A stretch of 63,974 bases of DNA from Flavobacterium sp. (GTDB taxonomy: Bacteria > Bacteroidota > Bacteroidia > Flavobacteriales > Flavobacteriaceae). The stretch's first letter is position 1; each line of letters starts with the position of its first letter. The stretch spans positions 1 through 63,974 of the forward strand of contig JASLID010000063.1 of assembly GCA_030153045.1 (NCBI GenBank), in the 5' to 3' direction. The notes beneath the pieces were generated by a model. That model did no database searches, had not been told where the DNA came from, and saw nothing but the letters and a program-made list of their open reading frames with translations. This document shows positions 26,172 through 34,101 of this stretch, piece by piece. The position numbers were made by a program, and so were the translations under genes.

Positions 26172-27941
26172 TTATAAAGAAAGAGCTGGTTCTTGTTGAA
26201 TTTCTTTCAATTCTTTTTTCAGAAATTGTTCTTTTGAAGCTCTTCGTTGTAATTTCCCACTTGATGTTTTTGGGAATGTTGAAGGTTCAATAAGAATAAT
26301 GTGAGCAGGAACCAATTGATGTTCTTTAGAAACGGCACTTCTTATTATTGTAGTAATTTCTGCTACGTCTATTTTACGTTTGAATTCTCGCTTAACTTCT
26401 TGGATGATTACTAGCTGCTCTTCTCCATTTTCGTCTATACTGAAAGCTGATCCGTAATCTTTTCGAAGTGATTCATGTGAGTGTTGTACTGTAAATTCGA
26501 TGTCTTGCGGATAATGATTTTTCCCTCGGATAATAATTAAATCCTTCAAACGTCCTGTTACGAATAATTCGTTTTCACTTATAAACCCTAAATCACCAGT
26601 CCTGAAATAAGAAGCATCAGTTTCGTTGTGGATGGCACAATTGAATGTCATTTCAGTTTCAACCACATTGTCCCAATATCCTTTAGCAACATTAGGTCCG
26701 GATATCCAAATTTCACCAACTTCATTTTCATTGCATTCTATTGTTGTTGATGGATTTACAATTCTCAATTTTTGTCCTTTAAGTTCTACTCCGCAACCCA
26801 CTTTTTCAATAAGTTCAATTTCATTTTCAGCTTTTTCAGTAGCGTTATTTTCTTCTAAAAGCATTTTGTTTATTTTTTTAACTACAGGCAACTGCGGAAC
26901 ATTACCGGCGCTCACTAGTAAAGTCGCTTCTGCCAAGCCATAAACAGGAAAGAAGCTTTCTTTTTTAAATCCAGTAGATTTGAATTTTTGATAAAATGCT
27001 TCCAAAGTCGCAGCGCGGATAGGTTCTGCACCATTAAAAGCTAATGTCCAATTGCTCAAATCAAGATCAGCTATTTGATCGTCACCTATTTTATTTACAC
27101 ACAGTTCGTAAGCAAAATTGGGTGCCCCACTGATAATTTTACCATCTTTTGCACATTCTGAAATGACAGAAAGCCATTTTAGTGGTTTTTTTATAAAAGA
27201 TACTGGTGATATTAATGTTGTTCTCATCCCTGAATATAAGGGTTGTAAAATTCCTCCAATTAATCCCATATCATGATAAGGTGGCAACCAACTTACCATT
27301 TGTCTGTCAGGACCCATTTCGAAAGCTTTTTCTGAAAAATCGAAATTGGTCATTAAATTATCATGAGTAACAATAACCCCTTTAGGATTATTAGTTGAGC
27401 CTGAAGTGTATTGTAAGAAGGCAACATCATTTTTTGTTATGCTTGTCTCGTTCCAGTTTTTTGATTCTTCAGTTGCAATGGTATCGCTTAAATGCCATTG
27501 TATGTTTTGGATGAATTCAGATGATTCTTTTCTTATCAGGTCGCTTGCTCCGTTTTCTGAAAGATGAGATACATTAGTATAGATAGATTCTGTGCTTAAC
27601 GCAATGGCGGCATTGGCATTATTAATAACATGTAATAATCGTTTTAAATTTCTTCCATCTGGCGGATAAGCTGGAACGGGAACAACGCCTGCATAAAGAC
27701 AGCCCATAAAAGCTTCTATATAATCTAAACCAGGTTGGTAGAGTAGTAAGGCTCTGTCGTTTTTGTTTGTTTTTGTTTGTAAATAGCTCGCAATCGCTTT
27801 TGCTCTTTCGTCTAATTGACTGTACGTGAACTCAGACTTTCGATCTTTCCCATCTTCTATAAATGAATATAAAACGGTTTGTGGTGTAACGGAAGCACGA
27901 TGGCGAAGTACTTCAATAAGGGTATTGAATTTTGAAATCAT
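26172..27941 (-). CDS. Fatty acyl-AMP ligase (FAAL)
   Basis: 589 residues. It activates a free fatty acid with ATP to the acyl-adenylate and loads it on a carrier protein. Visible motifs are PVPAYPPDG (about 88-96), the ATP loop TSGSTNNPKG (179-188), the FAAL-typical SWLPPYHDMGLIGGILQPLY (217-236), YGLAEATL, TGDLGF and the final SGKLQRRA. Proline-rich PVPAYPP and the YHDMGLIG stretch separate FAALs from CoA ligases. It is the first gene of a nine- or ten-gene minus-strand operon and has a good promoter 32 bases upstream. Confidence 0.94.
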   Translation of the reverse strand: MISKFNTLIEVLRHRASVTPQTVLYSFIEDGKDRKSEFTYSQLDERAKAIASYLQTKTNKNDRALLLYQPGLDYIEAFMGCLYAGVVPVPAYPPDGRNLKRLLHVINNANAAIALSTESIYTNVSHLSENGASDLIRKESSEFIQNIQWHLSDTIATEESKNWNETSITKNDVAFLQYTSGSTNNPKGVIVTHDNLMTNFDFSEKAFEMGPDRQMVSWLPPYHDMGLIGGILQPLYSGMRTTLISPVSFIKKPLKWLSVISECAKDGKIISGAPNFAYELCVNKIGDDQIADLDLSNWTLAFNGAEPIRAATLEAFYQKFKSTGFKKESFFPVYGLAEATLLVSAGNVPQLPVVKKINKMLLEENNATEKAENEIELIEKVGCGVELKGQKLRIVNPSTTIECNENEVGEIWISGPNVAKGYWDNVVETEMTFNCAIHNETDASYFRTGDLGFISENELFVTGRLKDLIIIRGKNHYPQDIEFTVQHSHESLRKDYGSAFSIDENGEEQLVIIQEVKREFKRKIDVAEITTIIRSAVSKEHQLVPAHIILIEPSTFPKTSSGKLQRRASKEQFLKKELKEIQQEPALSL

Positions 27942-28319
27942 GTGGTTTAGAATTGCTATTTTTTTACTGAAGCAAAACTACTTTTTTGGACACGATGATT
28001 TTATTTATTTAGCTTATGAAAAGTAAGGGAAAACCTTATTTTTTGCTCTGTTTCGATTGTAAATAATTGATAACTAAACGATTATTTTTTCATTAATTTT
28101 GTTTTTAATGCTTTTTGTCGGATAATTTTCACCGTTAAACGATTTTTTTTGAGAATTAATATCGGAAGTTGTACTTAGTGAAATTGAATGTAAAAACGAA
28201 GTTGTCAAAAGTTGTTTTTCGTTATTTTTTATTGTTTCAGATTTCAATTTTGTAGTAGTATAAGATTCGAAATGAATGGAAGTATGATATAATAAAATGT
28301 TTCTGATTGACCTTATAGC
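27942..28319. other. Gene-free leader region before the biosynthetic operon
   Basis: No gene is visible. It holds the operon's -7 box (27973-27980), a short hairpin TAAGG-GAAAA-CCTTA followed by T on the plus strand (about 28024-28044), a plus-strand TAATTTTG box (28094-28101) with no reading frame after it, and two similar stretches TAAACGATT plus T-run about 60 bases apart. Such length upstream of one operon leaves room for regulator binding. Confidence 0.6.
27973..27980 (-). promoter_or_regulatory. -7 promoter element of the biosynthetic operon
   Basis: The minus strand reads TAGTTTTG, an exact TAnnTTTG match, 31 bases before the FAAL start. No TTG is found at the usual -33 distance, so activation by a regulator is possible. 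Confidence 0.6.
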
Positions 28320-28354
28320 AAAACCCTGTATTCTGAAATAGAATACAGGGTTTT
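28320..28354 (-). terminator. Terminator of the yceI-like gene
   Basis: A perfect 15-bp stem AAAACCCTGTATTCT / AGAATACAGGGTTTT closes a 5-base loop, 32 bases after the YceI stop. The T-run is short (four bases). Confidence 0.8.
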
Positions 28355-28385
28355 ATCATCAACCAAAAATCTAATTATGAAATTA

Positions 28386-28916
28386 TTACTGTTTTAAAAG
28401 TTGTAATTCAATATTCAAGCGTACATCATCGCTTACTAATACACCGCCAGTTTCTAAAGCAGAGTTCCAGTTTAATCCCCAATCTTTTCGATTTACTTTG
28501 CCTGAAATGCTCAATCCCGCTTTGGTGTTTCCCCAAGGATCTTTCATCAATCCGCTGAATTCTGCTGGAAGTTTCACAAATTTGGTTACCCCTCTCATGC
28601 TTAAATCGCCTGCTAATTCATAATTTTCATCATCTACTTTAGTAAAGGAAGAAGCTTTGAATGTCATTTTTGGATGATTTTCCGCATCAAAAAAATCAGT
28701 GCTTTTTAAATGGTTGTCGCGATCTGCATTTCGCGTATCAATCGAATCGATATTAGCTGAAAATTCAATGGTAGCCTTACTAAAATCGTCGCCTTCAGTT
28801 ATAATATTAGCGTCGTAATTTTCAAATTTCCCTGATACATTAGTAAACATCATGTGTTTTACTTTGAAACCTATTTCTGAGTGTGTTGGGTCAATTGCCC
28901 ATTTTGTTGTTGCCAT
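28386..28916 (-). CDS. YceI family protein
   Basis: 176 residues of the YceI lipocalin-like fold, which binds polyisoprenoid-type lipids. The family pattern WAIDPTHSEIGFKVKHMMFTNVSGKF opens it, followed by NRDNHLKSTDFFDAENHPKMTF and the GVTKFVKLPAEFSG and KVNRKDWGLNWN blocks. There is no signal peptide, so it is predicted cytoplasmic, unlike E. coli YceI. Its promoter carries the same near-palindrome as the pirin gene upstream, which suggests shared control by the nearby Crp/Fnr-type regulator. Confidence 0.93.
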   Translation of the reverse strand: MATTKWAIDPTHSEIGFKVKHMMFTNVSGKFENYDANIITEGDDFSKATIEFSANIDSIDTRNADRDNHLKSTDFFDAENHPKMTFKASSFTKVDDENYELAGDLSMRGVTKFVKLPAEFSGLMKDPWGNTKAGLSISGKVNRKDWGLNWNSALETGGVLVSDDVRLNIELQLLKQ

Positions 28917-28955
28917 AATTATTTTTTAAATTTTATTTCTTTCTATTTGATAAGA

Positions 28956-28963
28956 CAAAGTTA
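28956..28963 (-). promoter_or_regulatory. -7 promoter element of the yceI-like gene
   Basis: The minus strand reads TAACTTTG, matching TAnnTTTG, 40 bases before the start codon. The centre of the near-palindrome 28986-29001 lies 30.5 bases upstream of the box edge. Confidence 0.65.
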
Positions 28964-28985
28964 CTTTGGTGTTCTAATTCAGTCA

Positions 28986-29001
28986 CTTAACCTAGATTAA
29001 G
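28986..29001. promoter_or_regulatory. Operator-like near-palindrome (copy 1)
   Basis: CTTAACCTAGATTAAG is a 16-bp palindrome with one mismatched pair. It lies within a 27-base block (28984-29010) that is repeated exactly at 29918-29944. The centre is about -44 from the predicted yceI transcription start, the class II activator position of Crp-type proteins. Confidence 0.75.
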
Positions 29002-29012
29002 AAATGATTTTA

Positions 29013-29870
29013 TTATAAATTCATAGGAACTTCCATTAGTAAAAATTCTGCTTCCGAATTTGCTTTAATCGAAACTTGATCCGTATTCCATATTCCTAAT
29101 CCATCTCTGGTATTCAATTCCTGATTGTTTATACTAACATCACCTTTCAAAACAAAAACGTATAATCCGTTGCCTTGTTTTTTAAATTGGTAATCTGTTG
29201 TTACGTCTTTGTCAAATTTTCCCAAATGAAACCAAGCATCTTGATGAATCCAAACACCAGCGTCTTCTGGATTTGGAGATAAAATTTGTTGCAATTTGTT
29301 ATGTCTTTCTTCTGGGTTCAATGTAATTTGGTCGTATCTAGGTGTTACATCTCGTTTGTTTGGAATAATCCAAATTTGTAAAAACTTTACTAGTTCATCC
29401 TTATTTTTGTTGTATTCGCTATGACGAATTCCTGTTCCGGCACTCATAATTTGGATGTCTCCGTTACGGATGACCGTTTTGTTACCCATGCTGTCTTGGT
29501 GTTCTAAATCGCCTTCTAGCGGAATACTAACAATTTCCATATTATCATGAGGATGCGTTCCAAAACCCATTCCAGCAGAAACAGTATCGTCGTTTAATAC
29601 GCGGAGCACTCCAAAATTCATACGTTCCGGATTGTGGTAATTGGCAAAACTAAAAGTGTGAAAACTTTGTAACCAACCGTGGTTCGCATTGCCTCGAGTG
29701 TCGGCTTTGTGTAAAATGATATTTTCCATAATTTTTGAATTTGTGTTTTGAATGTGATTGAATCCAATTGCTTCTTCTGTTTTTACAACAGTTTTATTTG
29801 CCAATGCAGCTCCAGTTATTATGGCGCTACTACCTAATATGGTTTTTCGGATAAAATCTTTTCGGTTCAT
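29013..29870 (-). CDS. Pirin family protein with N-terminal export-like segment
   Basis: 285 residues. The bicupin core from about residue 47 (MENIILHKADTRG) has the pirin metal site FGTHPHDNMEI with later His and Glu (DLEHQDS), and a typical GTGIRHSEYN. Pirins are usually cytoplasmic iron proteins or quercetinase-like enzymes. Here about 46 extra residues come first, beginning MNRKDFIRKTILGSSAIITGAALANK, which looks like the exported or Tat-like leaders of Flavobacteriia (NRKDF then a hydrophobic stretch). If used, the protein is periplasmic. The internal ATG would give a normal cytoplasmic pirin. The promoter carries the near-palindrome at 29920-29935. Confidence 0.9.
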   Translation of the reverse strand: MNRKDFIRKTILGSSAIITGAALANKTVVKTEEAIGFNHIQNTNSKIMENIILHKADTRGNANHGWLQSFHTFSFANYHNPERMNFGVLRVLNDDTVSAGMGFGTHPHDNMEIVSIPLEGDLEHQDSMGNKTVIRNGDIQIMSAGTGIRHSEYNKNKDELVKFLQIWIIPNKRDVTPRYDQITLNPEERHNKLQQILSPNPEDAGVWIHQDAWFHLGKFDKDVTTDYQFKKQGNGLYVFVLKGDVSINNQELNTRDGLGIWNTDQVSIKANSEAEFLLMEVPMNL

Positions 29871-29889
29871 GACTTTAATTTTAATACTA

Positions 29890-29897
29890 CAAATTTA
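29890..29897 (-). promoter_or_regulatory. -7 promoter element of the pirin gene
   Basis: The minus strand reads TAAATTTG, matching TAnnTTTG, 20 bases before the start codon at 29870. The near-palindrome centre is 30.5 bases from the box edge, exactly as at the yceI promoter. The short leader supports the long start codon. Confidence 0.65.
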
Positions 29898-29919
29898 GTA
29901 TGAGTCAATAGCAGAAACA

Positions 29920-29935
29920 CTTAACCTAGATTAAG
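29920..29935. promoter_or_regulatory. Operator-like near-palindrome (copy 2)
   Basis: CTTAACCTAGATTAAG occurs again, identical to copy 1 including eleven flanking bases. It lies between the end of the Crp/Fnr-type gene and the pirin promoter. The regulator encoded 25 bases away is the natural candidate to bind it. Confidence 0.75.
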
Positions 29936-29959
29936 AAATGATTTCGGGGAAAAGAAGTC

Positions 29960-30535
29960 TTATTTTTTGAGAAGTCGCGCTTTCATTTTACTGAAAAACT
30001 CAGGTGTAACGCCTATATAAGAAGCGATTTGTTTTTGTGGAAGACAATGGATCAAATCGGGATATTTTTTGCTGAATTTGTCATAGCGTGCTTCTGCGGT
30101 GAAGCTCATATTGTCAATTAATCGTTGTTGATTGGCAACTAACGAGTTTTCAATTAGGATACGGAAGAAGCGTTCCATCTTAGGAACTTCGGTATATAAT
30201 TTTTCTTGATTTTCTTTGGAAAGAATAATGACTTCAGCATCTTCATTGACTTCGAGGTATAAATGACCCGGACGTTGGGATATAAAACTGTACATGTCGG
30301 CAATCCACCAGCCGGGACAGGCAAAACTCACCACGTGTTCGACTCCATTTTCGTCTATGGTATAACTGCGAAGAATGCCTTTGGTTACAAAAAAAGAATG
30401 TGTGCAAATGTCACCTTCTTTTAGTAAGATGGCTTTTGGTTTGTAGTGTTCGATTTCAGTTAAAGCCAAAACACGTTCCTGTTCTTCTGTTGTGAGTGAA
30501 ACATGTTTGGCTATATTTTCGAGAAGTAAATTCAA
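29960..30535 (-). CDS. Crp/Fnr family transcriptional regulator
   Basis: 191 residues. A cyclic-nucleotide-binding-like beta-roll (about 20-115) has ILLKEGDICTHSFFVTKGILRSY, and a C-terminal HTH (about 145-190) has QKQIASYIGVTPEFFSKMKARL. The ligand pocket lacks the Arg/Ser pair of cAMP-binding Crp, and there are no Fnr-type clustered Cys. It is 3 bases downstream of the DUF6370-like gene, in a likely operon with it. Two identical near-palindromes in the next two promoters are candidate targets. Confidence 0.9.
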   Translation of the reverse strand: MNLLLENIAKHVSLTTEEQERVLALTEIEHYKPKAILLKEGDICTHSFFVTKGILRSYTIDENGVEHVVSFACPGWWIADMYSFISQRPGHLYLEVNEDAEVIILSKENQEKLYTEVPKMERFFRILIENSLVANQQRLIDNMSFTAEARYDKFSKKYPDLIHCLPQKQIASYIGVTPEFFSKMKARLLKK

Positions 30536-30538
30536 GGA

Positions 30539-30862
30539 TTATTTTTTCTTTTCAGTTTCAAGAGGCAATAATTTGAAAGAAGTGGCTTTGAAACGGTTGT
30601 CTGCAATCATTCCTGAAACTTCGGCTTTACGAATAGCTGAACAAAAACCATCGGCAGCATGTGCATCGCCATGTTGATCGATAGCAGTCCCATCTACAAA
30701 ATAGGATTTTCCATCAATACGAACGGCTAGGTCGCATCCTTTTGCATTCATTCCAAATTTACATTGTCCGCAAGACGCTTCTACAATTTGTGTTTTTGAT
30801 TTTTCTTGTGCATTCGTTGCTAGAGCGACAAATAAGCATAGTAAAGTGATTATTTTTTTCAT
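30539..30862 (-). CDS. Exported Cys-containing protein, DUF6370-like
   Basis: 107-residue precursor with signal peptide (cleavage after TNAQ, residue 19). The mature chain has a CGQC motif followed by KGCDLAVRIDGKSYFVDGTAIDQHGDAHAADGFCSAIRKAEV, a pattern I associate with DUF6370 proteins of Flavobacteriia. Four Cys with His and Asp suggest a metal site or disulphides; this is inference. It sits 3 bases before the Crp/Fnr-type gene and 10 after a small lipoprotein gene. Confidence 0.7.
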   Translation of the reverse strand: MKKIITLLCLFVALATNAQEKSKTQIVEASCGQCKFGMNAKGCDLAVRIDGKSYFVDGTAIDQHGDAHAADGFCSAIRKAEVSGMIADNRFKATSFKLLPLETEKKK

Positions 30863-30872
30863 TATTAGAATT

Positions 30873-31022
30873 TTAAGCGTTTATTTTATTCTGAAAAGAT
30901 TCTGGTATGAGTATGTTCGTTTTTTTCTCTACCCCGCATCTTCGTGGCCCGCATTTCATTCGATGAGGTCCGCAAGAAGTTAGAGCAACTATCGCAAATA
31001 AAAATAAAACTGTTTTTTTCAT
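30873..31022 (-). CDS. 49-residue Cys-rich small lipoprotein
   Basis: ATG at 31022 opens a 49-residue precursor. The signal peptide MKKTVLFLFAIVALTSC has a clear lipobox with Cys17, and the mature part starts CGPHRMKCGPRRCGV, giving three Cys and two GP-x-R repeats. It lies 4 bases after the purT stop and 10 before the DUF6370-like gene, same strand, so it fills an otherwise unexplained operon gap. It is too short for most gene finders. Function is unknown; metal binding is possible from the Cys/His content. Confidence 0.68.
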   Translation of the reverse strand: MKKTVLFLFAIVALTSCGPHRMKCGPRRCGVEKKTNILIPESFQNKINA

Positions 31023-31026
31023 ACTG

Positions 31027-32187
31027 CTAATTTACAACGACTAATGTAGCGGTTTTTTTTGCTTTTTCAACAATTTCTTCAATTGGAGTTTCTAGGGAAT
31101 CATTTACCAATACAACTCCCATTCTTCTAAAAGGCCTTGAAGTGGGTTTGCCAAAGATTCTGAAATCGGTTTTTGACAAACTTGCCACTTTTTCAATACC
31201 TTCGAAAGTTGGATTTTCAGAATGTTTAGTGGCTAAAATTACGGCGCTTGCACCAATTTTTTCTTGAATAATTTCAGGAATCGGAATACTCAAAATGGCA
31301 CGCAAATGCAATTCGAACTCATTAAAATTTTGCGTTTTAGCTAAAGTCACCATTCCGGTATCGTGTGGTCTTGGTGATAATTCAGAGAAATAAACTCCTT
31401 CATTGGTTAAGAAAAATTCTACACCAAACAATCCGGCTCCACCCAAAGCTTCGGTTACTTTGCGGGCCATGTCTTGTGCTTCCAAGATGTCTTTTTGCGA
31501 AACATGTGCCGGCTGCCAGCTCTCCTGATAATCACCGCGTTCTTGTCTGTGACCAATTGGAGCGCAGAATAGGGTAGGGTGATTATTTTGCGTAATGGTC
31601 AATAATGTAATTTCAGAATTAAAATTCACGAACGCTTCCACAATGACTTCGACTACATCTCCACGTGAGCCTTCTACAGCGTAGTTCCATGCTTTTTCAA
31701 TATCTGCTTCTGATTTGATAGTCGATTGCCCTTTTCCTGACGAGCTCATTAATGGCTTTACAACGCAAGGCATTCCTACTGCTGAAACTGCCTTTTGTAA
31801 TTCTGCTGCCGAGGTGGCATAACGGTAATTAGCAGTTCGTAATCCTAAATCTTTGGCAGCTAAATCACGAATGGCTTTTCGGTTCATGGTGAAGTTCGCC
31901 GCTTTCGCTGAAGGAACTACTGTGATGCCTTGTTTTTCATAATCGTAAAAACGTTCGGTACGAATGGCTTCGATTTCAGGGACGATAAAATCAGGTTGAT
32001 GCTTAGCGACGATTCGATCGAGTTCGGCACCATTGAGCATGTTGATGACTTCAAAAGCGTGTGCGACTTGCATGGCGGGTGCATTTTCGTAACTATCGAC
32101 AGCGATGATGGTTTGACCTATTCGTTGTGCTGCGATGACAAATTCTTTTCCTAATTCTCCGGAACCGAGTAGTAGTATTTTTGACAT
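31027..32187 (-). CDS. purT: Formate-dependent phosphoribosylglycinamide formyltransferase
   Basis: A 386-residue cytoplasmic ATP-grasp enzyme that makes formyl-GAR from GAR, formate and ATP in purine synthesis. It opens with ILLLGSGELGKEF (Rossmann-like), has VVPEIEAIRT, the grasp loop PLMSSSGKGQS, and the GHRQERGDYQESWQP and FSELSPRPHDTG motifs. Length is normal for PurT. It follows the S41 peptidase by 13 bases, and a small lipoprotein gene starts 4 bases after it. Confidence 0.95.
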   Translation of the reverse strand: MSKILLLGSGELGKEFVIAAQRIGQTIIAVDSYENAPAMQVAHAFEVINMLNGAELDRIVAKHQPDFIVPEIEAIRTERFYDYEKQGITVVPSAKAANFTMNRKAIRDLAAKDLGLRTANYRYATSAAELQKAVSAVGMPCVVKPLMSSSGKGQSTIKSEADIEKAWNYAVEGSRGDVVEVIVEAFVNFNSEITLLTITQNNHPTLFCAPIGHRQERGDYQESWQPAHVSQKDILEAQDMARKVTEALGGAGLFGVEFFLTNEGVYFSELSPRPHDTGMVTLAKTQNFNEFELHLRAILSIPIPEIIQEKIGASAVILATKHSENPTFEGIEKVASLSKTDFRIFGKPTSRPFRRMGVVLVNDSLETPIEEIVEKAKKTATLVVVN

Positions 32188-32200
32188 TTTAGTTGTGTTT

Positions 32201-33847
32201 TTATTTTCCAGTTTCTATAAATTGTAAAGCTCGATCCAACACTTCATCTTTTCCTTGCTGAATCCCTTTAATGGTTGGTTTAATTTCTATGTCAGGAACG
32301 ATTCCTATTCTTTGTGTTTCGCGTCTATCAGGATAATAAACGCCAATTCCTGAAAATCGTGAATGAAAAGCTTTCATGTAATCAACATCACTAACATTTC
32401 CATCAGCACCAGCAGTTTGACTTCCAATAATTGTTGTATTGCCAGCAGTTTGAAAACACATTGCTGTCCATTCTGCTTGGCTCATAGATTCTTCATTAAG
32501 TAATACTACAACTTTGCCTTTGTAATTATTATTGTTTTCTGAACCCGATGAACTTCCTTCTGTCCATTTGAATTTTCCAGGATAACTTAAATCTGGTTTT
32601 GTATAAATTGCAAAGGTTTTTTCTTTAGCATTTAAAAAATTTGATATCGCTTCATAAGTCTCTTTAGGATAATTTCGCATGTCGAAAACAATTGCTTTGG
32701 ATGATTTAAGTTTTTCAATCATTTCAGGAACATCCTTAACTGCTATAGCTCCCATATTTACATAACCAATGTTGTTTTCTAGAATTTTAAATTTTTCTTT
32801 TTTAATTCCTTTTTTTAATTCATTTCTATGAGAATCACGATATTCATACCGATTTACAGTTCTCGTTGTATACTTATCGTCTTTTAAAAACTCTAGTTTA
32901 ACATTGTCTGAATATCCTGACAGAGCTGATTTTGCTAAATTATTTAAATAGGCAGCTTCATTTGAACCATGAATTAAATTTCTGTTTTCTAAAATAATTT
33001 CTTTAATTGTTTTGTCATTTACTTTAGTAATTACATCTCCTATTTTTATATCATCTGCTTTAGCTACACTATCGCTTAAAATTTCTGTAACAATTATTTT
33101 TTCATCAATTATTTTGCATTTGGCTGGAAAAAAATTAACGCTTTTTTTAGCGTATTTATAAAATACACCATGAGAGTCATTGAGTTGAACCGTTAATTTT
33201 TGCATAGCGGTATAAAAATCATCTTCGTTTTTTGCTTCAATAAAAGCAGGTAACATTTCTTCTAAAGTAATGTCCCATTTTTTGTTCATAACATACTTAT
33301 AAGGAAAAAAATACTCCATTAAATTCCAATAGGTGAATAAGGCTAGGAGTCTTGAATTTTCATTCTCGCTTTGGAATCCAGAAAAATCTTCATTTTTCAC
33401 AAAAATGTTTTCACCTCCAAGAAGTCCTACATAATGTTGTTGGCCTTGAAATCTATTGTTTTCTATAAATTTTAACTTCTTTGAAAGGTTTTTTGAAAAC
33501 AATTTGTTTTTATCGATCCAAGATAGATCGAAGTTTTTATCGAAATATTCTATCTCTTTGGGTTGAATGATTGGTGCGATTTCTTTTACTTTGCCAAGAG
33601 AATCTATCCAGTTTTCTAGAATTAATGAAAATTCTTCTTTGGTTTTTGCTTGCTCAATTTTGGGTAAAACTTCGAGAAGTTGTTTGTCCCAATTGGATTC
33701 GCCATTGGCGACTTTTGGATGATAATACTTAAGAAATCCCCAAACTTTGCATGTAGTGGCTAGTTTTTGAGTTTCGGTTAGTGGTTTGGTATGAGCCAAT
33801 ACAATTTGCGAAAGTAGAATTAGTAAAAGAACAATGGTTTTTTTCAT
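32201..33847 (-). CDS. S41 family peptidase with PDZ domain
   Basis: I start at ATG 33847 (548 residues), because it gives a clean signal peptide (MKKTIVLLLILLSQIVLAH); the longer start at 33892 lies inside a repeat element. An N-terminal helical part (20-175) is followed by a PDZ-like segment (SDSVAKADDIKIGDVITKVNDKTIKE) and the S41 catalytic core with nucleophile in NEESMSQAEWTAM and the GSQTAGADGNVSDVDY loop. This family of C-terminal processing-type proteases acts in the periplasm or at the cell surface. The substrate is unknown. Confidence 0.87.
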   Translation of the reverse strand: MKKTIVLLLILLSQIVLAHTKPLTETQKLATTCKVWGFLKYYHPKVANGESNWDKQLLEVLPKIEQAKTKEEFSLILENWIDSLGKVKEIAPIIQPKEIEYFDKNFDLSWIDKNKLFSKNLSKKLKFIENNRFQGQQHYVGLLGGENIFVKNEDFSGFQSENENSRLLALFTYWNLMEYFFPYKYVMNKKWDITLEEMLPAFIEAKNEDDFYTAMQKLTVQLNDSHGVFYKYAKKSVNFFPAKCKIIDEKIIVTEILSDSVAKADDIKIGDVITKVNDKTIKEIILENRNLIHGSNEAAYLNNLAKSALSGYSDNVKLEFLKDDKYTTRTVNRYEYRDSHRNELKKGIKKEKFKILENNIGYVNMGAIAVKDVPEMIEKLKSSKAIVFDMRNYPKETYEAISNFLNAKEKTFAIYTKPDLSYPGKFKWTEGSSSGSENNNNYKGKVVVLLNEESMSQAEWTAMCFQTAGNTTIIGSQTAGADGNVSDVDYMKAFHSRFSGIGVYYPDRRETQRIGIVPDIEIKPTIKGIQQGKDEVLDRALQFIETGK

Positions 33848-33871
33848 TTTTGGTTTAAGGTTGTTTACGTG

Positions 33872-34063
33872 AGATTTGCTTCGCCAGTTCACTATCGCTC
33901 GAGTGAAATTAAAAGGAGGAAGTCAGAGACTTTCAGTTGCTTTTTTTTTGCGTGAGGGATTGAGGCGATATCCTCGTAACGAAGTGGAGAGATAAAGCCG
34001 AAAGCCCGACCCTTGCGGTCACGCCCACCCAAGCCTGAAAGAGCGAGCTGGCAAAGCAAATTT
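33872..34063. repeat. MITE-like structured repeat element
   Basis: About 190 bases with imperfect terminal inverted repeats: TTTGCTTCGCCAGTTC...CGCTC on the left (to 33899) and the complement of GAGCGAGCTGGCAAAGCAAA on the right (34041-34060). Inside, GCGTGA (33950-33955) pairs with TCACGC (34019-34024), enclosing hairpins GAGG/CCTC and GACC/GGTC. Base composition is richer in G/C than the surroundings. It contains no credible gene. It resembles, from memory, dispersed intergenic repeats of Flavobacterium genomes. Confidence 0.65.
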
Positions 34064-34066
34064 AAT

Positions 34067-34096
34067 AAAAAAAGCCTCAAGATTTCTTGAGGCTTT
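34067..34096 (-). terminator. Terminator of the aminotransferase gene
   Basis: An 11-bp stem AAAGCCTCAAG / CTTGAGGCTTT with loop ATTT; the minus strand continues with a run of T. It lies 6 bases after the stop. Confidence 0.9.
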
Positions 34097-34101
34097 ATAA
34101 T

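Noticed and set aside
28022..28044. A plus-strand terminator before the FAAL promoter
   Set aside because: The hairpin and T-run are there, but no plus-strand gene precedes it; it may be a leader structure.
33892..34080. A 62-codon minus-strand frame upstream of the S41 gene
   Set aside because: It lies inside the structured repeat element and has no protein-like features.
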